From an uncultured Bacteroidales bacterium (GTDB lineage Bacteria > Bacteroidota > Bacteroidia > Bacteroidales > Paludibacteraceae), in contig CADBVL010000008.1 in NCBI GenBank assembly GCA_902798015.1, forward strand, positions 1-53,179: a stretch of 53,179 nucleotides of DNA, read 5' to 3'. This document shows positions 1-7,834 of this stretch, in pieces. The notes under the pieces were generated by a model. It made no database searches. It was not told where the DNA came from and saw only the letters and a program-made list of their open reading frames with translations. Position 1 is the stretch's first letter. Each line of letters begins with the position of its first letter. The position numbers were made by a program, and so were the translations under genes.

Positions 1-24
1 AGTTATTATAAACCATAAGAAAAC

Positions 25-1176
25 ATGCGAAAACATTGGATAGATAATTTGCGTTGGGTGACCGTACTGTTGGTACTCTTTTACCATGTTATTTACTACT
101 ATAACGGCAAAGGTGTAGTAGGCGGAATAGGTGGTTTCGGAGGTCCTCAGTACCAAGATGGAATCATGTATCTGCTCTATCCTTGGTTTATGCCTCTTTT
201 GTTCTTGCTGGCAGGTATCAGTGCCCGGTACGCATTGGATGCTCATTCGGGGAAAGAGTGGTTCAAAAGTCGCACCCGCAAGTTATTAGTGCCTGCTACA
301 GTAGGATTATTTGTTTTTCAATGGATCGCCGGTTATTTCAACACGCATACACTTAGTTATACGAATGGAATAGACATGCTTGCCGACACTCCGGGCATCA
401 TTAAGTATGTGGCGTGGTCACTGAGCGGTACGGGACCATTATGGTTTATACAGAATCTATGGTTGTTTAGTCTGGTTTTGCTGCTCGTTCGGAAGGTTGA
501 TGCACAAGATCGGTTCTACTTGCTTTGCGGGAAGATAGGTTTGGCAGGAATTATCCTGTTAGGCGTAGTGTATTGGTTAGGTACCCGAACATTGATCATG
601 AACCCTCGCCCCGAAAGTTTGGACGGTCTTTATAACGGATACAAACCATTCTTTTATCTTCTTTTCTTTTTGAGCGGATACTTCGTCTTCTCGCATGAAA
701 ATGTATTAACGTCATTACGAAAAGGATGGATACCACTGATGGTGTGCGCCGTAGCAAGCGGTATAACATTATTAATCACTACCTTCGGTGAAGATAACAC
801 GACTCCTGTGTACCTAAGCAGTCCACTCAATTGTGTGTATGGATGGCTGATGTGTCTTGCCATGATCGGATGGTTCGCTGCCTGCTTTGATGACCGGAAA
901 TCCAAGTTTGCAGATTACATGTGCCGCAATAGTTTTGCTATCTATGTAGTTCACTATATAATCATCTCCGGTTTGGGGTATAGCATGAAGGTTTATACAA
1001 CGCTTCCTCCGGTTGCGATGTACGTGTTGCTTACGGTTGCCGTATTTACGTTGTCGCCGCTGTTAGTAGAACTAATACGCCGAATGTTGTCGCCGCTGTT
1101 AGTAGAACTAATACGCCGAATCCCTGTTATCAGATGGTGCGTACTGGGAGAGAAAACAAAACAAATCAAGAATTGA
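25..1176 (+). CDS. Acyltransferase family 3 membrane protein
   Basis: Integral membrane protein of 383 residues that resembles acyltransferase family 3, whose members O-acylate surface sugars or other envelope substrates. The N-terminus has the typical pattern of a charged start followed at once by a first membrane segment holding the family's FYH motif (around residues 20-23). About ten hydrophobic segments follow. The substrate cannot be told from sequence. The C-terminus contains a perfect in-frame duplication of 12 residues (LSPLLVELIRRM, then the same with a final I). The stop lies only 9 bases before sufS, so the two may be co-transcribed, although they share no obvious function. Family is a confident call; role is unknown. 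Confidence 0.8.
   Translation: MRKHWIDNLRWVTVLLVLFYHVIYYYNGKGVVGGIGGFGGPQYQDGIMYLLYPWFMPLLFLLAGISARYALDAHSGKEWFKSRTRKLLVPATVGLFVFQWIAGYFNTHTLSYTNGIDMLADTPGIIKYVAWSLSGTGPLWFIQNLWLFSLVLLLVRKVDAQDRFYLLCGKIGLAGIILLGVVYWLGTRTLIMNPRPESLDGLYNGYKPFFYLLFFLSGYFVFSHENVLTSLRKGWIPLMVCAVASGITLLITTFGEDNTTPVYLSSPLNCVYGWLMCLAMIGWFAACFDDRKSKFADYMCRNSFAIYVVHYIIISGLGYSMKVYTTLPPVAMYVLLTVAVFTLSPLLVELIRRMLSPLLVELIRRIPVIRWCVLGEKTKQIKN
1050..1121 (+). repeat. Perfect 36-bp tandem duplication inside the acyltransferase gene
   Basis: Bases 1050-1085 and 1086-1121 are identical. The unit is 36 bp, so it adds 12 codons without a frameshift. The absence of any mismatch suggests a recent slippage event. Confidence 0.95.
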
Positions 1177-1185
1177 AAAATAACT

Positions 1186-2409
1186 ATGAACAGAGCAGAT
1201 TTTCCGATATTAAAGGAGCAGGTATATAGACAGGAGTTGGTGTACCTGGACAATGCGGCGACGAGTCAGAAACCGCAGCAGGTGTTGGATGCTATCGTTG
1301 AAGCATACAGCACGTGGAACAGTAATATCCACCGCGGGGTGCATCATCTAAGTCAGGTGGCGACGATGCATCATGAAGAAGCACGTAAAGTGGTGGCGCA
1401 GTTCATCCATGCCCGTGAGCCGGAAGAGATTGTGTTCACCAAAGGAACGACGGATGCCATCAATGCGCTGGCTTTCTCCTTTGGAGAAGCGTGCATTGAT
1501 GAGGGCGATGAAGTCATTGTAAGCGGGTTGGAACACCACTCGAATATCGTTCCCTGGCAGATGGTATGCGAACGCAAGAAAGCGGTGTTGAAGCATATTC
1601 CGCTACGCGAAGATCTGACGCTGGACCTCGAGGCGTTCAAGGGCATGCTGAATGCACGCACAAAGATTGTAAGCGTGGCGCATGTGAGCAATGTTTTGGG
1701 TACTATTCAGCCGGTTGAAGAGATCATCCGTCTGGCGCACGAAAAGAATATTCCGGTGTGTATAGATGGTGCACAAAGTGTACCGCACATGAAAGTGGAT
1801 GTACAGGCACTGGATTGCGATTTTATGGCATTTTCAGGCCATAAGATGTACGGTCCGACGGGTATAGGTGTGTTGTACGGAAAGCGCGAATGGTTAGACC
1901 AACTGCCGCCGCACGAAGGTGGCGGAGAGATGATCAACCACGTACGATGGGAAGGCACTACTTATAATGAATTGCCGTATAAGTTCGAAGCGGGCACACC
2001 AAATTTCGTAGGCAGTTACGGCTTGCAGAAAGCGATAGAGTACATGCAATCCGTGGGATTGGAGACTATCGAGGCGCATGAACAGGAACTGACGGAGTAC
2101 TGCGAAAGAAGGTTAGGAGAGTCAGAAGGTGTGAAGGTGTATGCCGCAGGCCAACCTAAGGTTGGGGTGATCAGTTTTAATGTGTATAACGGCGGAGAGT
2201 TGATTCACCCGTTCGATATAGGAACCTTGCTGGACCAGCAGGGTGTTGCGGTGCGCACGGGACATCATTGTGCCGAGCCGCTTATTGATGAGTTAGGTGT
2301 GCCGGGAACAGTGCGTGTTTCTTTTGGACTCTATAATGATAAAAAGGATGTAGATGCGTTTATCGCGGCACTAAAAAAGGCCCTGACAATATTAAGTTCA
2401 ATGGCTTAA
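1186..2409 (+). CDS. sufS: Cysteine desulfurase SufS
   Basis: PLP-dependent class V aminotransferase-fold enzyme of 407 residues. It removes sulfur from cysteine and passes it as a persulfide to the SUF iron-sulfur cluster machinery in the cytosol. Visible signatures are EHHSNIVPWQ near residue 120, the PLP lysine in SGHKMYGPTG (K220) and the catalytic cysteine in RTGHHCAEP (C362), which is the group II (SufS/CsdA) arrangement. Length is normal for the family. The ATG at 1186 follows the acyltransferase stop by 9 bases. The other suf genes (sufBCD) are not in the window and probably lie upstream or elsewhere. Confidence 0.95.
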   Translation: MNRADFPILKEQVYRQELVYLDNAATSQKPQQVLDAIVEAYSTWNSNIHRGVHHLSQVATMHHEEARKVVAQFIHAREPEEIVFTKGTTDAINALAFSFGEACIDEGDEVIVSGLEHHSNIVPWQMVCERKKAVLKHIPLREDLTLDLEAFKGMLNARTKIVSVAHVSNVLGTIQPVEEIIRLAHEKNIPVCIDGAQSVPHMKVDVQALDCDFMAFSGHKMYGPTGIGVLYGKREWLDQLPPHEGGGEMINHVRWEGTTYNELPYKFEAGTPNFVGSYGLQKAIEYMQSVGLETIEAHEQELTEYCERRLGESEGVKVYAAGQPKVGVISFNVYNGGELIHPFDIGTLLDQQGVAVRTGHHCAEPLIDELGVPGTVRVSFGLYNDKKDVDAFIAALKKALTILSSMA

Positions 2410-2499
2410 AGTTGTCAAAAAAGTCGCTTTTCAAACAAGCAAATCTGTAACTTGCTGATTTTAAGCATTTTACATTTTGTTCTTTTCAAAGGTGTTTTC

Positions 2500-2530
2500 T
2501 TGCGTAGATGCGGAAAAAGCAGTACTTTTG
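2500..2530 (+). promoter_or_regulatory. Bacteroidota-type promoter of the TPR/HTH operon
   Basis: TTG at 2500-2502, a 20-bp spacer and TACTTTTG at 2523-2530 match the -33/-7 promoter of the phylum's primary sigma factor. The predicted start of transcription lies just before the ATG at 2540, which argues against the longer reading frame opening at 2477. Confidence 0.85.
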
Positions 2531-2539
2531 CATCGTCAA

Positions 2540-3784
2540 ATGAAAAATGCGATGAAAGCAGCTTGTAAGATTATACTATTTCTTTTATTCCTCGCCCCTC
2601 TATATGGGCGCGCGTCGGACGCGCGTTCCTATTATGAGGAAGGTAAAGCCTTGCGCGAGAAAGGGGAACAAGTAGCAGCGATGCGTGCTTTCATCCGTGC
2701 CATACATTGCGAAACCGAGAACGAAGCTTTACTCGGACGCATCTATTCGAATATGGCGAATATGTGCCGCCAGGCGGACGACCATGAGACGGCGTTTGAG
2801 GTGTACAAGCTAAGTGCGGAACATTTTGCGAAATCATACGATTCTCTCACATATGCATACGCATTAAATAATATGGCGTGGGAGCAAGCGGTGATGGGTC
2901 ATAAACCACAAGCGCTGGCGCTAATCGATTCTGCAGTAACGTGTTATCCCTATTTGCCGCTGACCCAAAAGGTCGTGGAGACCAAAGCCGCGGCATGTTT
3001 TTTTACGCAAGAATACGATTCAGTTCTTTATTATACATCCTCTTCGCATGGTTCGGACTACCTTTTAATGCTTCGTGCTCAGGCTTTCTCGTTTTTGCAG
3101 ATGGATGACTCGGCAAGTAGGTATGCCAAGGAACTATTGCCACGCACGAGGAATCCATTCTACCTGGATGATCTCTATTATATCCTCACGCATAACGACG
3201 CTACGGCCGATAAAGAGACACTGCTTCGTCTGGCATCCAATCGAGCGGATGTACAAAAACAAATCAAAGAACGGCATGGACAGTTGGCGCTCGCCGTAAA
3301 CCTTCTTCAGCAAGACTTGAATCCGGAAAAACAAAGATGGACAATATGGTTTATCTTGTTGATTATGTGTGGATTAGCACTATTGAGTTGGCTCATTTTC
3401 ATCGCCTGGCAGCAACATAAACTGCGTGCCGAAAAGGCGAAGTTTGAGCGAACGCGCATCCAAGAACTGAACGCGAACAAACAACTCTTGTTAGAAAGTG
3501 AAGATATCCGTCAGGAATTGGTTTGGAATGATTATGAAGCACTGTGCCGGGAGATCAACAAACGCTTCTATAATTTGGCAACCAAGTTGCAGGATATGGG
3601 CATGAACGAACAAGATATTCGCATGTGTATCTTGGTCCTCATCGGTTTGAGCCATAAGGAGATAGCCGAAATGCTCAACTGTTCACCAAAGAGTATCGGC
3701 AAGTTGAAAGACCTGACGGCAAAGAAGTTAGGCGTTTCCGGCGGGCAATTACAAGAGAAATTACTAAAAACAGCTATACTATGA
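2540..3784 (+). CDS. TPR-containing membrane regulator with C-terminal LuxR-like HTH
   Basis: Protein of about 414 residues with four visible parts: a signal/anchor segment (KIILFLLFLAPLYG), a TPR-like helical repeat region, a central membrane segment (WTIWFILLIMCGLALLSWLIF) followed by a basic coiled coil, and a C-terminal helix-turn-helix of the LuxR/sigma-region-4 type (IGLSHKEIAEMLNCSPKSIG). This is a common Bacteroidales one-component membrane regulator design: periplasmic TPR sensor and cytosolic DNA-binding end. The ATG at 2540 is chosen because the promoter -7 element ends at 2530; 2552 is an in-frame alternative. The stop overlaps the next start (ATGA at 3781), so the secreted protein genes downstream are translationally coupled to it. 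Ligand and targets are unknown. Confidence 0.75.
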   Translation: MKNAMKAACKIILFLLFLAPLYGRASDARSYYEEGKALREKGEQVAAMRAFIRAIHCETENEALLGRIYSNMANMCRQADDHETAFEVYKLSAEHFAKSYDSLTYAYALNNMAWEQAVMGHKPQALALIDSAVTCYPYLPLTQKVVETKAAACFFTQEYDSVLYYTSSSHGSDYLLMLRAQAFSFLQMDDSASRYAKELLPRTRNPFYLDDLYYILTHNDATADKETLLRLASNRADVQKQIKERHGQLALAVNLLQQDLNPEKQRWTIWFILLIMCGLALLSWLIFIAWQQHKLRAEKAKFERTRIQELNANKQLLLESEDIRQELVWNDYEALCREINKRFYNLATKLQDMGMNEQDIRMCILVLIGLSHKEIAEMLNCSPKSIGKLKDLTAKKLGVSGGQLQEKLLKTAIL

Positions 3785-5151
3785 AAAAGATGATTTTTAC
3801 GCTTGTGCTTGCAATAGCAAGCAGCGTGTGGATGATGAGTGAAGCAGCGTGCTTTTCCTCTGTACATGTAGAGACATCTGACGATGCGTATTACTATTAC
3901 CCGGGGAAGTTGGTAAAGGCTCCTTTACCATGTGAACCGGAAACGGATTGCCCGACGTGTCAAACGCTTGCATTAGAAAAAAATAATACATTGCATTACC
4001 TTATTCCGCATACCGAATATGCTCAATCGCTTTTAGAGACTATTGATCAACAATGGAAAGACGACTTGCAGGCATATGTTTATGGAATATATTTTAATAC
4101 CGAAAACGCAAGGTATATCGAAGTATATGGTATTCAAGTATCAGAATTGGGCTTATTCCCAATATGCGACGAGTGGAATGTGTTAGAAGTAGAGAATGTA
4201 CTATGTGGCGGCTGCGAAGTGAAGCATACCGTTGTTCATCGCTTGACTTCTGACACAATTATTGACTTTCTTCATTATGTAAAGTTGATGAAAGAAAATT
4301 CGTATGAAGGTGCCCTGCGCGAAGGAATTCATCGCGACATTTATTACATTCCCAACGGTAGTACACATGAGTATCTGCTTTATGATTTCAACGCGCAGGT
4401 AGGAGATAAACTGACTAATCTGTGGGTCGGAGATACTATAAAAAGCGCCACTATTATCGAAATTGAACCAACCACACCAAGAACATTTGTGCTTTCAGTT
4501 GAATATTATCAATCAGGCTATCTTGATACAACAATAGTCGCATGGATTGAAGGTGTCGGTTCGCTTGCCGGCCCAACAGGAAGACCAGGTTTTATAATTC
4601 CGAATAGTAGAGCTTATAGTGTTCTATGCGCCTATAAAAACGGACAACAAGTGTATGTTTCTGAAGAGGGAGAAAAGTATGGTTGTGAGTACAATTATAA
4701 CCCATATACTACTCCCACAGACACTATTCCTCTGTATTCACGGGATGACTCGGGTTCTTCGACGGTAGATCCGGTGGATCCAAACCAGATATATGCGACC
4801 TTGACGGGCGATGTACTTACGGTTCATAATAATACGGGCGCAACGATTACATTTGCTATCAATACTGTTTCCGGTAATAATGTTGCCGCAAGAGTTCGTG
4901 CAAATACAGAACCTGTTTCCTTCACAGAGTCTATTTCTGTGGAATTGTCAGAAGATGGCATTTACGAGATCTTGCTGACGAGCGAGGAGTGGAACTATAC
5001 TGTCTTTGGTACAGTCAACTACATCCGCTCTGGTACAGATGTTATCAAAGAGGATCCTGCTTCCACTACTAAAAAGATTCTCCGTGGCACTCAGATTCTC
5101 ATCGAGAGGGAAGGTAAGACCTATACGTTAACAGGGCAAGAAATTAAATAA
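3781..5151 (+). CDS. Secreted protein with conserved C-terminal tail (paralogue 1)
   Basis: Exported protein of 456 residues. It begins with a signal peptide (MKKMIFTLVLAIASSVWM, cleavage probably after SEA) and has a Cys-rich N-terminal part (PCEPETDCPTCQTLAL). A long unrecognised beta-rich middle follows. The C-terminal block of about 130 residues starts at DDSGSSTVDPVDPNQIYATL and ends in LTGQEIK. The last 25 residues (about ILRGTQILIEREG onward) resemble the short tails ending many secreted Bacteroidales proteins and may be a sorting or anchoring signal; this is inference. The start overlaps the regulator's stop. It is a tandem paralogue of the next gene. Function unknown. Confidence 0.7.
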   Translation: MKKMIFTLVLAIASSVWMMSEAACFSSVHVETSDDAYYYYPGKLVKAPLPCEPETDCPTCQTLALEKNNTLHYLIPHTEYAQSLLETIDQQWKDDLQAYVYGIYFNTENARYIEVYGIQVSELGLFPICDEWNVLEVENVLCGGCEVKHTVVHRLTSDTIIDFLHYVKLMKENSYEGALREGIHRDIYYIPNGSTHEYLLYDFNAQVGDKLTNLWVGDTIKSATIIEIEPTTPRTFVLSVEYYQSGYLDTTIVAWIEGVGSLAGPTGRPGFIIPNSRAYSVLCAYKNGQQVYVSEEGEKYGCEYNYNPYTTPTDTIPLYSRDDSGSSTVDPVDPNQIYATLTGDVLTVHNNTGATITFAINTVSGNNVAARVRANTEPVSFTESISVELSEDGIYEILLTSEEWNYTVFGTVNYIRSGTDVIKEDPASTTKKILRGTQILIEREGKTYTLTGQEIK

Positions 5152-5163
5152 ACCCTTATCATT

Positions 5164-6639
5164 ATGAAAAAGAAGATTATTTTAACGCTTGTGCTTGCAA
5201 TAGCAAGCAGCGTGTGGATGACGAGTGAAGCGGCTTGTATCCCGGCAGGCATAGCTGCGATAGATCCGATTACAATTATTCAGATAAGCGGAACTATTCA
5301 GTGGCTTGGCTATCCATGTGAGGAAAACGAAGAATGCCCTCCGTGTCTGACACCGGCGATAGTGACAAGTGACAAGACGTATTACTTGAGTACGTCGAAT
5401 CCCGAGATGCAAGAATTTCTGGAGCACATGGAATCCACTCCTGTTCCGTCTATGTATCTATTGCCGCTTCAGGCAACCGCGTCTGGTATTCCTTACACAA
5501 GAGGCAGTTATGATTTTCTTACAGTTAACAATATCTATGATTTGTATGTACAGTATTTCTCAGACCAATTACCTCGCATCAATTCACTCTGCGACGAATG
5601 GCATGTGCTTCATGAGCCGTTTGAGTGTATGGGACCATACTGCTACTTGGAAACAGATATTTATCGTTTGACAAGGGACACAGGTATCAGTATCTTTATC
5701 GATATGCCGGTGAAATATTTTAAATTAGAAAAAAACGGTCAGTACATAGGAGCTTTGCATGAAGGCAACAACAGAGACATCTATTACGTACCGGCAAATA
5801 GCCAGAACGCGTACCTTTTGTATGCTTTCAACGCGCAAGTGGGCGATGAACTGGAAAACGTGTGGCTTGGCGGGGAGACGGAGAAAGAGGATTGTACAAA
5901 CGCGCATAATGCCACTGTCATCGCAATAAGCGACAGCAATCCGAGAATATTCACATTGGAAATTATTCCTTTTACTTCATACGAAGGCATGGAAGTGTAC
6001 CCATACTGGATGGAATGGATAGAGGGTGTTGGAATGAGTGACGGACCGGTTGGTGCTTATGACAGCAATAAACTTTGTCCAAGCGCCGCAGACCTTGGCG
6101 TCTTTACGCTCCTCTGCGCCTATAAATACGGCGAGCAGGTGTATTCTTCTCCAAAAGCACAAAAGTATGGATGTGAGTTTAATGGTTATTACGTAGAAGA
6201 ACATCCCACAGACACTATTCCTTTGTACGCGCAGGACGACTCGGGTTCTTCGACCGTTGATCCGGTGGATCCTAATCAGATATACGCAACTTTGACGGGC
6301 GATAAACTTACGGTTCATAATAACACGGGTGCACAGGTTACATTTACCCTAAATAATACTTCCGTGAATAATATCGCCGCAAGAGTTCGTGCAAATACAG
6401 AACCTGTTTCCTTCACAGAGTCTATTTCCATTGAATTGTCAGAAGATGGCATTTACGAGATCTTGCTGACGAGCGAAGAATGGAACTACACTGTTTTCGG
6501 TACAGTCAACTACGTCCGCTCTGCCACGGAAATTACAAAGGAGGAAACGCATACTACGAAGAAAGTGCTTCGTGGCACGCAAATCCTTATTGAGCGCGGA
6601 GATAAGATCTTCACGCTAACCGGACAAGAAATTAAATAA
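5164..6639 (+). CDS. Secreted protein with conserved C-terminal tail (paralogue 2)
   Basis: Exported protein of 491 residues, 12 bases after its paralogue. The signal peptide and the final 130 or so residues nearly match paralogue 1, including at the DNA level (a 53-base identical stretch, 4885-4937 and 6376-6428). The middle third is clearly diverged and slightly longer. Shared landmarks are the PCxxxxxCPPC motif near residue 45, the CDEWxVL motif, a GxxxEGxNRDIYYxP motif, YAFNAQVGDxL, and the closing LTGQEIK. It ends the operon, since a strong terminator follows at 6657. The role is unknown. Control by the co-encoded TPR/HTH membrane protein is plausible from gene order alone. Confidence 0.7.
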   Translation: MKKKIILTLVLAIASSVWMTSEAACIPAGIAAIDPITIIQISGTIQWLGYPCEENEECPPCLTPAIVTSDKTYYLSTSNPEMQEFLEHMESTPVPSMYLLPLQATASGIPYTRGSYDFLTVNNIYDLYVQYFSDQLPRINSLCDEWHVLHEPFECMGPYCYLETDIYRLTRDTGISIFIDMPVKYFKLEKNGQYIGALHEGNNRDIYYVPANSQNAYLLYAFNAQVGDELENVWLGGETEKEDCTNAHNATVIAISDSNPRIFTLEIIPFTSYEGMEVYPYWMEWIEGVGMSDGPVGAYDSNKLCPSAADLGVFTLLCAYKYGEQVYSSPKAQKYGCEFNGYYVEEHPTDTIPLYAQDDSGSSTVDPVDPNQIYATLTGDKLTVHNNTGAQVTFTLNNTSVNNIAARVRANTEPVSFTESISIELSEDGIYEILLTSEEWNYTVFGTVNYVRSATEITKEETHTTKKVLRGTQILIERGDKIFTLTGQEIK

Positions 6640-6656
6640 AAGGCATAAATAATTCC

Positions 6657-6694
6657 AAAAAATCCCATGTATATTTGCATATATGGGATTTTTT
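6657..6694 (+). terminator. Rho-independent terminator after the secreted-protein operon
   Basis: AAAAAATCCCAT pairs with ATGGGATTTTTT around an A/T-rich upper stem and loop, giving a near-symmetrical hairpin with a T-run. It can act in both directions. The -33 TTG of the next promoter lies in its loop. Confidence 0.85.
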
Positions 6695-6705
6695 ATGTAC
6701 CTTTG
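6675..6705 (+). promoter_or_regulatory. Promoter embedded in the terminator
   Basis: TTG at 6675-6677, 20 bp, TACCTTTG at 6698-6705. Transcription would start near 6712, giving a leader of about 190 nt before the EEP gene. Confidence 0.8.
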
Positions 6706-6767
6706 CAGGCGAAATAATTAACTGTGTAATTGGAGATTAGAATATGTGTGCACAGTGTGTGATGGTT

Positions 6768-6803
6768 AGGGTGATCTTGGGCTGAGCAGCCTTTGATCAC
6801 CCT
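6768..6803 (+). other. Nested leader hairpin before the EEP gene
   Basis: AGGGTGATC (6768-6776) pairs perfectly with GATCACCCT (6795-6803), and GGCT/AGCC form an inner stem over a four-base loop. No T-run follows, so it is not a simple terminator. It lies within the presumed 5' untranslated region. Confidence 0.6.
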
Positions 6804-6900
6804 TTCAGCACCCATTGAGCACCCTTTGGGACCTGCTGGAGAACAGCTGGATACCAATTGGCGAAGAGGTGGCTCAAAGGCACAAAGGTATGAAGTAATA

Positions 6901-7834
6901 ATGAAACGGTTATTGATTATATTGGCATTGGTGGGAGGATTTACCTGTGGGCTTCCATTTGGAAACTTGGTTTGGGTGCAGGCCGAGAATTTGTGCGTGG
7001 TAAGTTATAACGTGGAGAATCTGTTTCATCCGAAGCATGACTCCGTTATAACGAGTGAACGGATTAACGGATTAACGGGTGAACGGGTTATTGAGAAAGA
7101 CGATTGGGAATGGACGCCGGAAGGGGAGAGGCGATGGAGTTATAGCCGGTATTACCGGAAAGTGGAGAACATAGCGCGGGTGCTGACTAATATAGGTGAG
7201 TGGGACGGAGTGGATATAGTGGGTCTGCAGGAAGTGGAGAATGCGCTGTGCGTCAAGCGTCTATGCTATACGCTGCGACGCGGAGAATATGACTTCGTGC
7301 ATTACGAGAGCCCCGATCCGCGAGGGATAGACGTTGCACTTATCTATAAGAAAGCACGGATTGATACCATCGCCACAAGGGCTATTCCGGTTAGAGGATT
7401 AGAGATTAGGGGATTAGAGGATGAATTGATTACCCGGGATATATTGTATGTATGCGCGAGGGTGAAAGGCGAAAAAAAGGAGCAGGCGGATGCTATTCAT
7501 TTCTTTGTCTGCCATCTGCCGAGTCAGCGGGGCGGGAAAGCAGAGAGCGAATGGAAACGAAAAGCGGCAAAAGAAGTGCTGCAGCGGGCAGTAGATTCGG
7601 TTTATGAAATAGATCCGAAGGCGAAGATTGTGGTGATGGTTCTTGGATCATTTCTATGTATCCTCAGCTTTGGATAGCATTTCCCAGGCAAAGGTTTATG
7701 ACGCGGAGTGGATACAGGAAACCGATGAGAAATATCTCGGACTACGGCCTAAACGTACTTTTAATGGTTTTCGCTATCAGAAAGACGGCTTTTCGGACCA
7801 CCTGCCGATTCAACTCATACTTAACATCCGCTGA
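6901..7834 (+). pseudogene. Secreted endonuclease/exonuclease/phosphatase-family protein, disrupted
   Basis: The first frame (6901 to the stop at 7675-7677) has a signal peptide (MKRLLIILALVGGFTCG) and the N-terminal EEP fold signatures VVSYNVENLFHPKHD, VGLQEVEN and VCHLPSQRGGKAES. After IVVM, where the family has GDFND, the frame runs into unrelated codons and stops. The C-terminal part (LDHFYVSSALDSI, then GFSDHLPIQLIL with the catalytic SDHLP) continues in another frame from about 7643 to 7834. So the central segment with the GDFND motif is missing and the frame is shifted. Both termini are intact, which suggests a recent internal deletion or an assembly error. Two short tandem-repeat tracts lie inside the gene (7051-7090 and 7390-7420). 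Its end overlaps convergent nadA by 25 bases. Confidence 0.8.
7051..7090 (+). repeat. Five degenerate 8-bp tandem units inside the EEP gene
   Basis: Units of the form ACGGATTA or ACGGGTGA repeat five times in the coding region. A second tract of about 7-bp GATTAGA-like units lies at 7390-7420. Both resemble the arrays found at gene junctions elsewhere in this window. Confidence 0.8.

Noticed and set aside
2477-2539. Upstream extension of the TPR/HTH gene
   Set aside because: The promoter -33 and -7 boxes lie inside it, so transcripts begin too late to include it.
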